This document shows, piece by piece, positions 1-11,100 of a stretch of DNA of 64,000 nt. The DNA is from Multifurca ochricompacta (taxonomy: Eukaryota > Basidiomycota > Agaricomycetes > Russulales > Russulaceae), in contig WTXG01000014.1 in assembly GCA_022496185.1 (NCBI GenBank), positions 1 through 64,000 on the forward strand, written 5' to 3'. A program made the translations under genes and the position numbers. Each line of letters begins with the position of its first letter. Position 1 is the first letter of the stretch. The notes below the pieces were generated by a model. The model saw nothing but the letters and a program-made list of their open reading frames with translations, did no database searches and was not told the origin of the DNA.

Positions 1-450
1 ACTAGTTCCTCTTCTCTCCGCGCCAGCTCTGCCTTGGCTGCCGCCGCGTCCTGCTTCGCAGGCATGTGGTACAACACCACGATATATCGTTCTTGTAAAT
101 GGAAACCGTTCAAATGTTCCAACGCATTCTTCGCCTGTGTGAAAGGTGGTTAGTCACTCCGACAGGGAAGGGCCAGTGGGCCACGTACATCCATCACGTC
201 GTCGAACACTACGAACGCCGTTCCTTTCGTCTTAGGCTCGTTCCCAATGCGTATTTGTCTGATGCTCCCGTAACGACCAAACAAGTCGTATAAATCCTCC
301 CCCGTGATTTGATAGTTTAAATTCTTGACGAACAGTATGCGGTTTGCACCTGGAGGTAGTTTGGCCTACAATCAAGACCAACGAGTTAACAGTTGCACAT
401 TTGGCGGATGTAAACAGTAATGCGCGCACAGTTGGCCTTTGCATCGACAT
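1..450 (-). CDS. SF3B6: Splicing factor 3b subunit 6 (p14), C-terminus cut by window edge
   Basis: This is the small RRM protein of the SF3b part of U2 snRNP, which contacts the branch-point adenosine in the nucleus. Three exons join in frame: 450-430, 365-189 and 134-1, with introns 429-366 and 188-135. The protein starts MSMQRPTAKLPPGANRILFV and reads on as one RRM of about 80 residues. RNP2 is RILFVKNL and RNP1-like is KGTAFVVFDD. The tail contains QERYIVVLYHMPAKQDAA, like the family, whose members are about 120-125 residues. About 110 codons are visible, so only the last few residues are missing. The second intron falls exactly at the conserved DAKNA motif. RRM spacing and the YIVVLYH tail make another RRM protein unlikely. 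Confidence 0.93.
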
Positions 451-1292
451 CGTTAGAATCTTTGAGGAGGAAGTTCGTAGTAAAAATGCAGAGCGTCACG
501 ATATAAAAAGCGAAAAGTGAACAAGCAATGTGACTAATCCCTGTATTAAGGTTATGGTCACTCCTGGCTATGACCTTAACCTTATTTCAGGTCCAAGTAG
601 GGCTGCATGGCCAGATGCCAATGTTTCGGCATGACAGTCCATCCTTATAAAATGTATAGGGAAGAAAGCTGAAGTATCTACTCATCCTCTCTCAAACTAT
701 CATCGGAATTCTATGGTCGTGCTTTGCTTTGGTGTGGGCACTCGATTCCTTGGATGAGGGCCACGGGCTGGAGCAGTTTCTCCCTAGTTTCGGCAAAGGC
801 AATTCAAGAAACATATATAAGACCCGTTCGTTTCGAGGGAGTCAATCAAGATACATCCCCCCCTAAAAAATCTCCGTGGAAACCTTGTGCAAACTTCTCA
901 GCGTTGAGGTCCATTCTGGCTGTGGGGTTGATAGTTATTGGAAGGTGTCTATATAGTTGTCGAGCTGTCCTTTCATTCGTAATTTGGGGAGCTCTTGTTG
1001 TGCGCATTCAATGACAGCGTAGTCGGTAGATCCTTCTCGGAACTTCTTCTATGTGGATTCCCAGACATCGTCCCCGAGTGGAAGTTTCTCCTGTCTGTCC
1101 CTCCCAGACTTGCTTCAGCCAATTTATGGTTCTTTCACCCACGCAGCAGCGTTTCCTCGGGGAAATCCTAGAAAGAATGATGCATCCTTTGTAGGGTCTC
1201 GCATAATTGTCGCGTCGTGGTTCATAATCCTGGCGTTGACTACGTAGACCTGCATTACGCGCACAGGTGAGGCGGTCGCGGTTACCAATCTC

Positions 1293-1844
1293 TTAGAATC
1301 GAGTAGCAGACAAACGCAGAGAGAAATCAAGTCGTATCTTGGCGGTTTCCCTTAAATGACTCCGGGGAGTTGCTTCCGAGTCGTGTTCAATGGACTGTAT
1401 AACCTGCTTGAGTTTCTTGATGTCATCAAATTCGGTGTCAGCGGCCGTGTCCGGACTGCATAGAGCAGAAGGAGCAATCGTAATTCTCTGAGGCGTTGGC
1501 GTCAAGGTCGCTGAACGTTCGCGCTGGCTCCGTAAGGGTACACCGTCATTTGAATCGTTGACGGAATGACTGGTCGTCAGTCGTCGTCCTTCGTCAATAT
1601 CCAGGCTGTTGTCAGGGTTATTTGACTTCAACTTGAGTTCCTTGTAAAGGAGCAACCCCATCTCCTCCATCACATACTTGCAAGAAAGATGTTCCTTGAT
1701 TCGTTCGGTTTCTGGTTGCCAGCTCCGGCAAAGGTCGACCTGCATCAAGTCACGTCGCGTCGAGGTAAAGCGACTGTACATACACGCCTCCGTGCTAATA
1801 TTCACACATTCCTTGCTGCTAAATTCCCTATGCATCTTTATCAC
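1293..1844 (-). CDS. Hypothetical ORF, 183 codons, doubtful
   Basis: An open frame lies between the SF3B6 and LCL2 genes. The product would be charged and partly helical (for example KYVMEEMGLLLYKELKLK), with a Ser/Thr-rich middle and no domain I recognise. There is no signal peptide or membrane segment. The first methionine has no special context, and exon boundaries were not evident. It may be part of a spliced gene, a lineage-specific protein or chance. The flanking stretches 451-1292 and 1845-2124 show nothing I can support beyond short AT-rich and T-rich runs. Confidence 0.25.
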   Translation of the reverse strand: MIKMHREFSSKECVNISTEACMYSRFTSTRRDLMQVDLCRSWQPETERIKEHLSCKYVMEEMGLLLYKELKLKSNNPDNSLDIDEGRRLTTSHSVNDSNDGVPLRSQRERSATLTPTPQRITIAPSALCSPDTAADTEFDDIKKLKQVIQSIEHDSEATPRSHLRETAKIRLDFSLRLSATRF

Positions 1845-2124
1845 AGACTCACGTCATCATTAGGACTATCGTACAACTAGTCCAGTCCGGTCGCTAAAAT
1901 GGCATTGTGTCACATGTACAAGCCTAAGCCTGGCATTATACATTCGGCACACCATACGCTCCTAGCATTCGGCTCTGGGCAACCAGAAAGGCCGTGAGTA
2001 GCTCCATTACCCCTAAATTTCAAGCCATGTTCAACTCTATTGGTCTAGGGTCTAGCGCAGGGTCTACAGAGGGGCTCGTCTAGCATAAACGGAGAAGAAG
2101 GCGGTGCAATGGCACTCACATTCT

Positions 2125-2536
2125 TCAATTTGAAAACTTCTTCGTAAGCTTCTCGACCTGTGCGCAGTCGGTTCCTCCACGCACACAGAGTCGCGTCCCA
2201 CTTCCGGCCTCTTGCGTATCAGGCACGACGCACTTGATGTCTTGCACGTTGGGACAAGGGCAGTCAACTGGCTTTTTTACACAGACCAGCGTGTCTGGGC
2301 AGAGATATTCCGAGCAGGACACTTTCAAACATAAAAAGGAGGTATAAAGAGTCGAATAAGGAAATATGATAGGGGCACGTACGACTTTCAGCATGCATTG
2401 ACCACTGCTGGCCAGCAGGTTCTTGCTGTTGCTGCTGTTGCGGATGTCCAAACATCCCATTAAAAAATTGGAACTGCGCATTTGCAAATGCGAAAAGATA
2501 AAAGAGAATAAATATGAGAGAGCACCTCGACATCAT
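2125..2536 (-). CDS. LCL2: Long chronological lifespan protein 2 (LCL2) homologue
   Basis: This is a small secretory-pathway protein. Yeast LCL2 is linked to ER-associated degradation and lifespan. Two exons (2536-2383 and 2321-2125) with an intron at 2382-2322 (GTACGT donor) give 116 residues, the usual family size. A hydrophobic signal peptide (CSLIFILFYLFAFANA) is followed by the family-typical FQFFNGMFG, then a polyglutamine run encoded by CAA/CAG codons. The diagnostic Cys-rich core follows: CSEYLCPDTLVCV, DCPCPN and a later LCV. I chose the second of two adjacent Met codons' neighbourhood (2536), because it directly precedes the signal peptide. The gene is transcribed away from RPL10A across a shared promoter of about 400 bp. 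Start and family are well supported; the function comes from yeast only. Confidence 0.85.
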
Positions 2537-2932
2537 GCTGAGATCGCTAGCTATAAGCCTGACTGAGCCTGTCTTGTGCGTGTGTGTAAAGGGCAGTGTG
2601 CCCTTGGTTTGGTACACGTAGGCTTATGTCACGTGAAGAACGGTTACTGCCACGTGATGAGAACATCGCATGTCTTTATCTCACCATTTCATTTATTTTG
2701 GCCTTGGCCTGGAGAAAAAATAATACCTAAAAAATATCGGCACCACCTGGAAGAGTGAAGGCTATCTATTTGAATGAGATACTCTATGAGAAACGTTGTC
2801 ACGTTGTCACAAAGTCGTCACGCTATACAGTTAGTTACCCGCGCGACTCCTTAAAGGTCAAACCTTATTTTTCGACGTCAACACAATCGCCGCCCCCACT
2901 CTCGTTCCATTCAAGGAATCTCAAAACCAAGC
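2537..2932. promoter_or_regulatory. Divergent promoter with two CACGTG E-boxes
   Basis: This is the intergenic space between divergent LCL2 and RPL10A. Two palindromic CACGTG boxes lie at 2630-2635 and 2651-2656, 21 bp apart, which is two helical turns, so both face the same side of the DNA. CACGTG is the core site of fungal bHLH factors (Cbf1/Pho4 type). The proximal RPL10A side is pyrimidine-rich (2880-2920). The boxes are seen directly; their use is inferred. Confidence 0.4.
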
Positions 2933-3866
2933 ATGAGGTTCGTACCATTGACTTGAGGATATCATTTAATTTAATTATGTTACTGGATGAAATAGCAAGC
3001 TTCAGTGTCAAGCGTGCGGGGCTCTATCAAGGAGCTACTTGCTGAGGCAACCGGCGACAAGCGCCGCAACTTCGTTGAGACAGTTGAGCTTCAGATCGGC
3101 CTGAAGAACTATGACCCTCAACGAGACAAGCGTTTCTCGGGCACAGTCAAGTACGTCTGTTCTATGTGCGTTCTCCGCATTTGTGCGCTGACCTTTCCAC
3201 AGGCTACCCAATGTGCCCCGCCCCCGGATGTCCATCTGCATTCTCGCTGATGCGGCCGATATCGATCGTGCGAAGCAGATCGACCTAGAATATATGTCTG
3301 TGGATGACTTGAAGAAGTGCGTGTGGAATGGACATGTGAAACCTTCAAACTTTGACTCGTCTCGTTTGCAGGCTGAACAAAAACAAGAAACTCGTGAAGA
3401 AGCTTGCGAAGAAGTACGATGCCTTCTTGGCCTCTGAGGCACTCATCAAGCAGATTCCGCGTCTCCTTGGCCCCGGCCTTTCTAAGGGTAGGGCTACAGA
3501 CATTATTATCTTTTGGTCTAGCTGATTGCGAACGGTTTTGCAGCTGGCAAATTCCCCACACCTGTGTCTCCGTCTGAAGACCTGAATAACAAGCTCACTG
3601 AGGTGCGCTCAACGATCAAGTTCCAACTCAAAAAGGTGTTGTGTCTGGGTGTCGCTGTTGGCCATGTTCAGATGTCGGACGACCAAGTCTTGGGTAACGT
3701 CATGTTGAGTACGTTCATCGTACCATACACATTGTCGTCCATTTTTTTCACGGTATTTATCACATCAGGCATCAACTTTCTTGTTTCGCTACTTAAGAAA
3801 AACTGGCAAAATGTCAAGTCATTGCACATCAAGTCGACTATGGGAAAACCTATTCGCCTCTTTTAA
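2933..3866 (+). CDS. RPL10A: 60S ribosomal protein L10a (uL1)
   Basis: This is the uL1 protein of the large-subunit L1 stalk, which acts in E-site tRNA release. Six exons (2933-2941, 2996-3150, 3203-3316, 3372-3487, 3544-3708, 3769-3866) join in frame to 218 residues; yeast Rpl1 has 217. Conserved blocks are [66 protein letters not shown] and the C-terminal [11 protein letters not shown]. The tiny first exon is the uncertain part. ATGAGGTTC spliced with donor GTACCA gives [12 protein letters not shown]. The alternative ATGAG plus GTTCGT donor would give the more family-like start MSKLQ but is one base out of frame. All other junctions split codons cleanly with GT-AG ends. Confidence 0.95.
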
Positions 3867-4217
3867 ACGCGGTATACCACTCGAGCAAAGGAGAGTGGAA
3901 GAGTTAGATGAACCAGTGGGATGGATAGCAAGTGCTGCCGCAATGCAAAACATGAAGCCCCGCACGCTTGAACCAACGGCTTTCTGGGGGTTGGGAGTCG
4001 ATTGGGAGCTGATGTGGTTTGCTACTTGATTTCTTTCTCTTGGTGAATCTCTCTCGATCCTTCTGTACTGTAGGTAGAAGTAATGATATATTAACGATGA
4101 ATGTGCAATTCACGTGATCTATCTCAATCTGTGTGGTGTGTGACAGTGACATTATGTGCTAACTGTCAGCACGAGGCCAGGCAGAGACAGCTTCGATACT
4201 TCAACTGCACGGCGGGA

Positions 4218-5979
4218 ATGTCTACTTCCCTCGGTCCATCCGGTTTCGGTGTAAGTTAGTTGCTTCTCATGATAAATTTGTGTCTCTCAATCTAAAATAA
4301 ACTTGCCTCTCAACCTCTGTTCATGTTCGCTTTTGATTTGTTTCAGAAACTATCACCCTTTATACTTGGGCAATCCGCGCAGAACGCCCTCCTTCGCTCC
4401 ATAGCATATGTATCTCCAGTCCTTCGCCTCTTGCCACCACTTGCCAAGTTCACTGGTTTTCTGCTCGTTATTTTGAATGTGGGCTCCTTGCCTTTTGCCT
4501 GGCACGGTACGTGACTCAGCTATACTCTCCAGCCGTATTTCCTTTTTAAATCAACTCGTTCTTTCTTCCCTCAGTCAAGGTATTTTGGCCCGTCATTAAG
4601 TTGAGATGGCTCGCCTGGTGTGCCCGTGTGCGCACGCTCTCCCTGTCTTCCTCCAAGCGCGAGGCGGTAGCGCGCAAGTTCCTCGATGACCTTTCACCTA
4701 CCGGCCAAAATCCACTCGATAAGACGATTGTGACCAAAGCTTGGGCCAGTACGTCTCACGTCCTTTGTTTTCACCTTTGCTATTTTTTTTTTCTTATTTT
4801 TTAATATGTTGTGTACAGGCATAGATGATTGTGATTACAATTGGCATCTCAGTAACTCATCTTACCCCAAGGTGAGCGAGTTTGTTTTTGTTTTTACCCC
4901 AACGCCATGAGCATGCCAGCCGGATGACGCATGATGAAGCTGAAACACGTTCTTTTTTTTTTACCCACGCTCCTGCGCGCTAGTAGATACTTGATTCGGC
5001 GCGTATGAATAGCGCGTTGTCCTATTTCCTTTATTTTGCCCGCTCCGGAGGCTGGATCGGTCTCGCCGGTATGTACTCTTCACCCTCTCTCTTCCTTCTC
5101 AAACTTCCTTTCTCAACTGAATATCAAAAAAAAAGCCACCCACTTCCACTTCCTCCGCGAGATCCCCATGTTTGCGCGCTACGAAGTGCGCTCGCAGATC
5201 GTTGGTTGGGATCGTAAATGGGTATGAAAATCATTTCCGATACCTTTATTTCCCCCTCTCCCCCTTCCCACGTGGCGTACGTGCACTCACACACCTTGCA
5301 TTGTTACATCCACTAGCTCTATGTTGTCCATCGCTTCGTCACGCATCGCAAACCCTCGTCACGCGCCTCCAGATCTAAAAACAAAAATGAAGCCTCGGCT
5401 GCGTCAGGTACCACTAGCAAAGGCAACAACGACAACAGCGACAGCGACAGCAGTGGTGCCATCACGTCCGCCTCGGTGGCTCCAATGCCAGCCATTCATA
5501 CCCCTTCGACGCCGTTGATCGGCCTCACGCCGTCGCCATCAAGCACAAACCTACCATCTGCGTTCTCCAACTCCAGCTCTAACACAGGAACAGAAGGAGA
5601 GGAAGCTGCTGCTGCCGCTGTTGCCCCTGCTGTCGTTGCTTCAGCGCTAGCGGCAACGCCAGAACCGGACGGTGCGACGTTGCATTGCGTTTCGGTCAAC
5701 GTGATGGTCTGCAAGCACGGGCGTATTACCGTGCCACCCGCGCTTGTGCTCGCGGCTGAGGGACTGGGTGCTACTCCCGAACAAGGCAATGCGGCTCGGG
5801 CACGCGCGTTGGAGCTTGGGCTACGTGGGACGCGGAAGTTATATCTTGGCGCGTGGCGTGATGTGCCCGAGGGCGAACGTTGGTGGGACGAGGCGATGAA
5901 AGGACTCGAAGGGAGGATCGAGAGACGCGTTCGAAGGTTATGGGTGTCAGGGAGGGGTTGGAGGGTGCCCTTGAGGTGA
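4218..5979 (+). CDS. THEM6-like hotdog (thioesterase-superfamily) membrane protein
   Basis: Seven exons (4218-4250, 4347-4506, 4575-4748, 4819-4871, 4987-5068, 5136-5221, 5317-5979) sum to 416 codons in frame. The N-terminus holds hydrophobic segments (for example FTGFLLVILNVGSLPFAW), suggesting membrane anchoring. The hotdog core follows: CDYNWHLSNSSYPKILDSAR, then MFARYEVRSQIVGWDRKWLY. This is the NWH(M/L)SNSSY...EVR...GWD pattern of fungal THEM6-type 4HBT-like proteins. A long Ser/Ala-rich insert follows (about residues 220-290). The C-terminal part ends with a Trp-rich segment that includes WRDVPEGERWW. A start at 4323 reading straight into exon 2 is an alternative. The fold is well supported, but the substrate is unknown and enzymatic activity is not proven for this branch. 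3867-4217 holds only the RPL10A 3' end and this gene's promoter. Confidence 0.75.
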
Positions 5980-6238
5980 GGGGGTTGTGAAGGCGCTATA
6001 GATGTTCGTTCTGAAATGGATGGTTGAGTCGTCGGCTGGAGGGATAGCTTTATGCATGACCTAGAGTAATTAAATAGATCCTCGCTTATTACTTTTTTTT
6101 TTTTGAACAGAAGTTGGTCCTTTTGGGTATAATATCGTAAGAGTCTAAAAAGTAAAGTGAAAAAGGTGATAGCGCCCTAACTTCCGAGGTGTTGCCCCTT
6201 TTCTTTATCTTTATATGGCCGTCGCGCTGCCGTGTCAT

Positions 6239-7906
6239 TCATCGGCGGTGCCTCCGCCTCTTTCGTCCACCAGTCCCCGACGACGTATGCTCTTCGCCGT
6301 CACCTCGCTCCTCAACGGCATCTCTGACTCCGACTTCAACTCCGACTCCGACTCTGACTCCGACCTTTCCTTTTCCTATGTCGTGGTGACAACCTCCTCC
6401 CCCCTTTGCAGCAGCAGCAGTCTCGTGCACCACCGCTCGTGCATGCTGCACTGCCAGTACACGCACTTTTTCGGGAACTTGTTCCCAATACATCTCCTCT
6501 CTTCGTCCCTCCAACAACTCCAGTACGAGCCTTGTTTCCTCCTCCTCGCCCTTCTTTCCCATTTCTGCCGCGTCTTCCTTGAAAAGTTTAAGTAGCGAAA
6601 GCGCATGTTCACGGGTCGTCAATCGTAAATAGCACTAGCATGGATTTGAAATAAAAAAAGAAAAGGGCATCAGTCCGATCAAAACCCAAAACCCAAAAAA
6701 AAAAAAGTGAATGGGGAGAAGACGCACGGTGTCGAGGCCTTTTGTATAGTCCACATAGTCGAGCGCAAATGAATCCCCGAGGAGAGCGGAAAATCGCGTG
6801 CGGAGTGCGGTCTTGTTCGTGTCTGGCGGGACGTGCCGAACGAAGAGGACGCAGCTTCGCGGGTATGACCATGCACACGACGATCCACGCTGCTCTGCTT
6901 GATCTGAATCATGTGCATTCTTGACATGATGTTGTGATGTGGGGGCCGGGGGATGGATGGTATGGGGAACGGCGTAGGAGGAATCCGTGATGGGGCGAAG
7001 GAGGCTATCGCGGTATTCGATGTACTCGGCTTGCAGGGCCTCCCAGCGCTCCTTTGAGAGAGTACGGAAACCCGCCTTGCGCGCTTCTTGTTCCTCAGGT
7101 GTGGTGTCACCACCTGTTAACGCACTGTTTGAGTTGTTACGTTTGTATGGGAAGCGAGAGAGGAGGTGCGAAGAGGTGCTCAAATCGGCGAGCGTGACCA
7201 GCGCAAAGCCTTTGCATTTTGGAAGAGCATCTGGAGGGTCCTGGTGATGTGGAGGGAAGAATATGCTTTCGATGCACTGGTAAGAGCCAAGTGATGAAGA
7301 CGAGTGGTTGTTTAGGAGGCTATGCAGTAACTTGGATATACCGATTGTTGAGCGAAACGAGTGAGGGACATTCTCCTTTAGAAAGATTGATCAAGAGGGA
7401 AAGAAAATGAGATAAATTGGCCGGAGAGGGTGTAGGGGGAAGGAAACGTACGATGTAGATTGTCTGAGCATCCCAGTATTCCGGATTAAAAGTGGGAAAG
7501 CGTTGTGTGACCTCAACCCAGTCTTTGCGTCGAAGTTCGTACCCACCAGACCGAGGTTGCGTCTTGTCGACGATAATCATACGAACGTCAAAGATATGCC
7601 TTGCATGGGTGCGCAAAGACTTGACAATGGATGCTTCTGTCAAAATATCTGTATTTGCTGCGAGAAATAGAGGGGATGTATGCAAGAGCGTTCTGAGCGA
7701 AATGACTTTTTAATTTTTTGTTATTCCAGTTCACGATTTTGCGAAGGGTTAAAGGACATACAGCCATCTTTGTTTGGATCTCTCAATGTTGGATTGATCC
7801 AAAGTTGATAGTTCGAGAAAGCGAGATGAAAAAGAATAAGAGTTGTTGTTGAAACTTGATCAAGTTCAATTGAGTGTGAGTGTGAGTGTGAGTGTGAGAG
7901 TGACAT
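6239..7906 (-). CDS. La-related protein, LARP7/Pof8 type (La motif, RRM1, C-terminal xRRM)
   Basis: LARP7-family proteins bind polymerase III or telomerase RNA 3' ends. Fission yeast Pof8 is needed for telomerase RNA assembly. Four exons (7906-7762, 7705-7452, 7375-6728, 6634-6239) join to 480 codons. The La-motif core is LAFSNYQLWINPTLRDPNKD followed by DGFISLRTLL and ASIVKSLRTH. RRM1 starts at QTIYIENVPHSF (about residue 130), with CKGFALVTL as its RNP1. The xRRM starts at CVLFVRHVPPD (about 307). It carries DYVDYTKGLDTCYLRL and the diagnostic REEMYWEQVPEKVR (about 395). A basic tail, GGRKRRRHRR, could be a nuclear signal. The DYTKG/EEMYWE pair is what separates LARP7 from genuine La. The start is uncertain; an upstream in-frame ATG at 7990 is possible. 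The gene is divergent from the POB1 homologue. Confidence 0.82.
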
Positions 7907-8015
7907 TCGATTACCTTCTGGTCCGATCAGCCCCCGTTCCGGGTGCGGGCGCATACATTCACACGCACACACATTCACACTCGCACTCACAAATTACTCA
8001 CACTCCCTCTCGTCC
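7873..8015. repeat. Facing GTGTGAG and CACTCAC microsatellites in a divergent promoter
   Basis: A (GTGTGA)n run at 7873-7902 is followed about 55 bp later by complementary ACACAC/CACTCAC-rich tracts (7955-8015). Together they form an imperfect inverted repeat between the LARP7-like start and the POB1-like start. The first run overlaps the proposed LARP7 N-terminus, where it encodes an alternating Ser-His stretch. A short CAACGT/CAACAA repeat follows at 8049-8075. The repeats are seen directly; a regulatory role is speculative. Confidence 0.55.
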
Positions 8016-8170
8016 TCCCCCTCATCGTCGCTGGTATCGACCTATAATTCAACAACGTCAACAACGTCAACAACAAAATCATTCCCAATTGCATCCTTTT
8101 CTTTCCCCCTCTCTCCCTCAGTAAATAGTCTCACAATTGCACAGCTTTTCCTCCCTCCCTACACATTCTG

Positions 8171-11100
8171 ATGGTCGAATACGTTTATGCTCTACACGAT
8201 TTCGTTCCCGAGCATGACGATGAAATATCCTTCTGTGCCGGCGAGCGGATCGAGGTTGTTGAGAGGGATGACCTTTATGGTGACGGCTGGTGGCAGGTAC
8301 GTTCGCTTTACTCCTTTAGCCGTGCCAATTTATCATCCGTTCGTCTCCGACTATCCTATCCCTTTCTTCTCTCTCTCTCTTTATTCCACCTCAGCGCATC
8401 CTCGTTGTTTTCTCATGGCGTAATGCGTGCTGCTACTTTTATATTCATTACGTTTTTCTTCATATACCCCTCCCATGTCCATCTAGGCATGCAAGGCATG
8501 CATTGACGAACCCACCTCCCTGTGACATTTTACGATCTCAACTTCTCTGAATTTTCGCTATTTATTCTTCCATTTCTTTACGTTTTTCCACCCGTCATCC
8601 ACATCATACGACCCGTTTTATGCCCATCTTCTATTGGTTGCAACGATGGCTAACCCGGCTTCATTTACACTCTCCCCAGGGTCGCAACTTGGCAGGGAAA
8701 GTCGGCCTCTTCCCGGAAAGCTACACACAATTTGCCCCTCCCAGCTCTAAGCCCCCTCCCGCGGCTGTTCCTGTAGCTGCCCCTCCATCGGCACCGGCCG
8801 AGAATGGCATATCACCGGTTGCATCTCTTTCCAGCCCTGAACGAGTCGCATTTGAATCCTCACACAGCGACTCGGTGCTTATCAGTATTAACAAAAATGC
8901 AACACGCAGTCACACCTCAAAGACCAATGGAGAGGTTATGCGTGCTACTATGACCGACGTTCAACAAGCGATCGAGCAACTCGCTCACAAAGACGACTTT
9001 GATGGTTCTCGTAGTTTCACTTTTTCCAGCACACGCGACGAGTCAACCGATCACGGGACCGACCATGAAACCGACACGGATGTAGATGGCGAAGATTGGC
9101 ACAAGAGCGCTCGACAGAAACTCGCTGAAAAAGCGAAGAAGTCCGCTGAGAAACAGGCCGCCCGTGAGGCAGCTGAGGGTCGTGTGTCTTTGTCTGTCCG
9201 ATCTGCCGCTCCACCGATTGATGTCGAATTGAGCGATGATAGCGGGGACGAGGAGGATGCTCCTCTCAACGGCCACCGCCGACGCCATTCCCATATTCCT
9301 GAGGAAGATGAGGAAGATACCACTGCACCCCAGGGTCCAGCGGTCGATCGTCGTTTGTCAACCGCTTCGATTCAACCCTCCGAGCGCTACATCGTGCCTT
9401 CCCCCGGAACCACGCCAGATCCTGAACTTGCCGAAGATACTGCAACGGAAGCAGGCATTTCCACAGCCACGCAACCATCGTTCTCCCAGAATGAGAGGGC
9501 ACCCACTCCCGATAACAATAATAGTTCACTTCCGAGCCCCGTCTCCCCCGGTCTCCGCGGATCTCCAACGGGATCTCCCCTGCCCATCCACCTTCATCGG
9601 CACACCTAGTTTTCCCTTCAAAAACCCAAACTTTGAACATGCAAGAAGTTGCTGGTGTTCTTCCTTCGCCCGCCGCGTCCTCAATGGGTCACCGCTACGG
9701 TTATTCTATCAGCAGTGCTGCTTCTTCCGCACGTGTTGCCGCCTCCTCGCCCTTATCAGGCACCCGTAGCGCCGATCTCTTTGCCAACAAAAAACCTCGG
9801 CACGTGGACTCAACTGACTGGACTGTCGAAGAAGTGGTCGATTGGCTACGTTTTAAAGGCTTTGACGACCTTGTATGCGAAAAGTTTGTCGAGCAGGAAA
9901 TAACGGGCGATGTTCTACTGGGACTCGACGTAAACGTGCTCAAATCAGAAATCGGTATCATCGCGTATGGCAAGCGTATGCGCATCGCAAATGCCATCGC
10001 GGAGTTGCGTCGCCCGCCAAGCGTGATGTCTTTGGCAGAACAACCCGCGCGCCCCGAATCGTTGTCGCAAGGAAGCCCCCTCACACACCCGGTTACGGCC
10101 CTCGGTCCCGCTACTCCGGGTTCTGCCGATGTAGGGAGCCTGGTGAGCCCCGAAAGTCCCCCTTTTTCAGGAGACTTGATCGGAGCCGCCGTGTCTATGC
10201 CTGCTCGCAGGGATTCGGATCCAGGTGTGCGGCCGAGGTCGGACAAGGCAACAGACAGTAATGCAACGATAGGACTGGGTCTTGGAATGCCTCCTTCGCT
10301 CATTCCTGGGAGTGGCCAAAGCAAGGCTGTAGTAAGTGTCTATTTTAACGTGTCAATGGATGTAGATGAACTGATTTGGGTTTTTGATGCAGAAGGGACG
10401 GCCAGCCCAGCTCTCGTTATCCCCTAGTGATGGTGCTCTTGGCGCGAATGCTAAGGGCGTTACTGTTGAGCAAGAGGAGGCGGAAGAAGATCGTGCGGTG
10501 CTCAGTGATGTGGGTCCATCGTCCCTGCAGGATCCTTTTCCCCCGTCGAACTTACTTCCTGTAGAGTGATGCAAAGAAGTTTGCAACAAAAGGCAGCCGC
10601 CCCTCCCTGTTCGCTCGCCAGAACTCGACATCATCCACGAGTAAAATTCCATCTCCTCGCAAGTCGAAGGAATCCTCTACACCGCGGTCGGACGTCACGC
10701 AACTGGGCGAGAGCAGTCGGCCGCGGCACGAACGGCGCAAACGCAGTTTGGACGCAACGCGCGAAACCTCACGGCTGAGCATCTTTGGCAGCACGTTGGC
10801 TGGGACGCTGGGCAAGTCGCGCAAGCCACCCCCCCGTTATTCTGGGTGAGTCATGCCTTGATGGCGAGGCTGTAGCAATCGTTGTCAAATACTGACTGGG
10901 GCATGCTTAGGGGTACGGAAGTTGAGGCATCGCCGGATCGTGGCACCCTATCCTTGTCTCGCTTGTACCACAGTAGTGGTAGCCGTAAGAGCTCGGTGCG
11001 CTCATCCGCGATTGAATCTGGCGCACACCACGGGAAGGAAGACAAGCGCGAGAAACGTGAATCTAAGGACTCGGGTGACTCGAAGGAGAAGAGGGATCCT

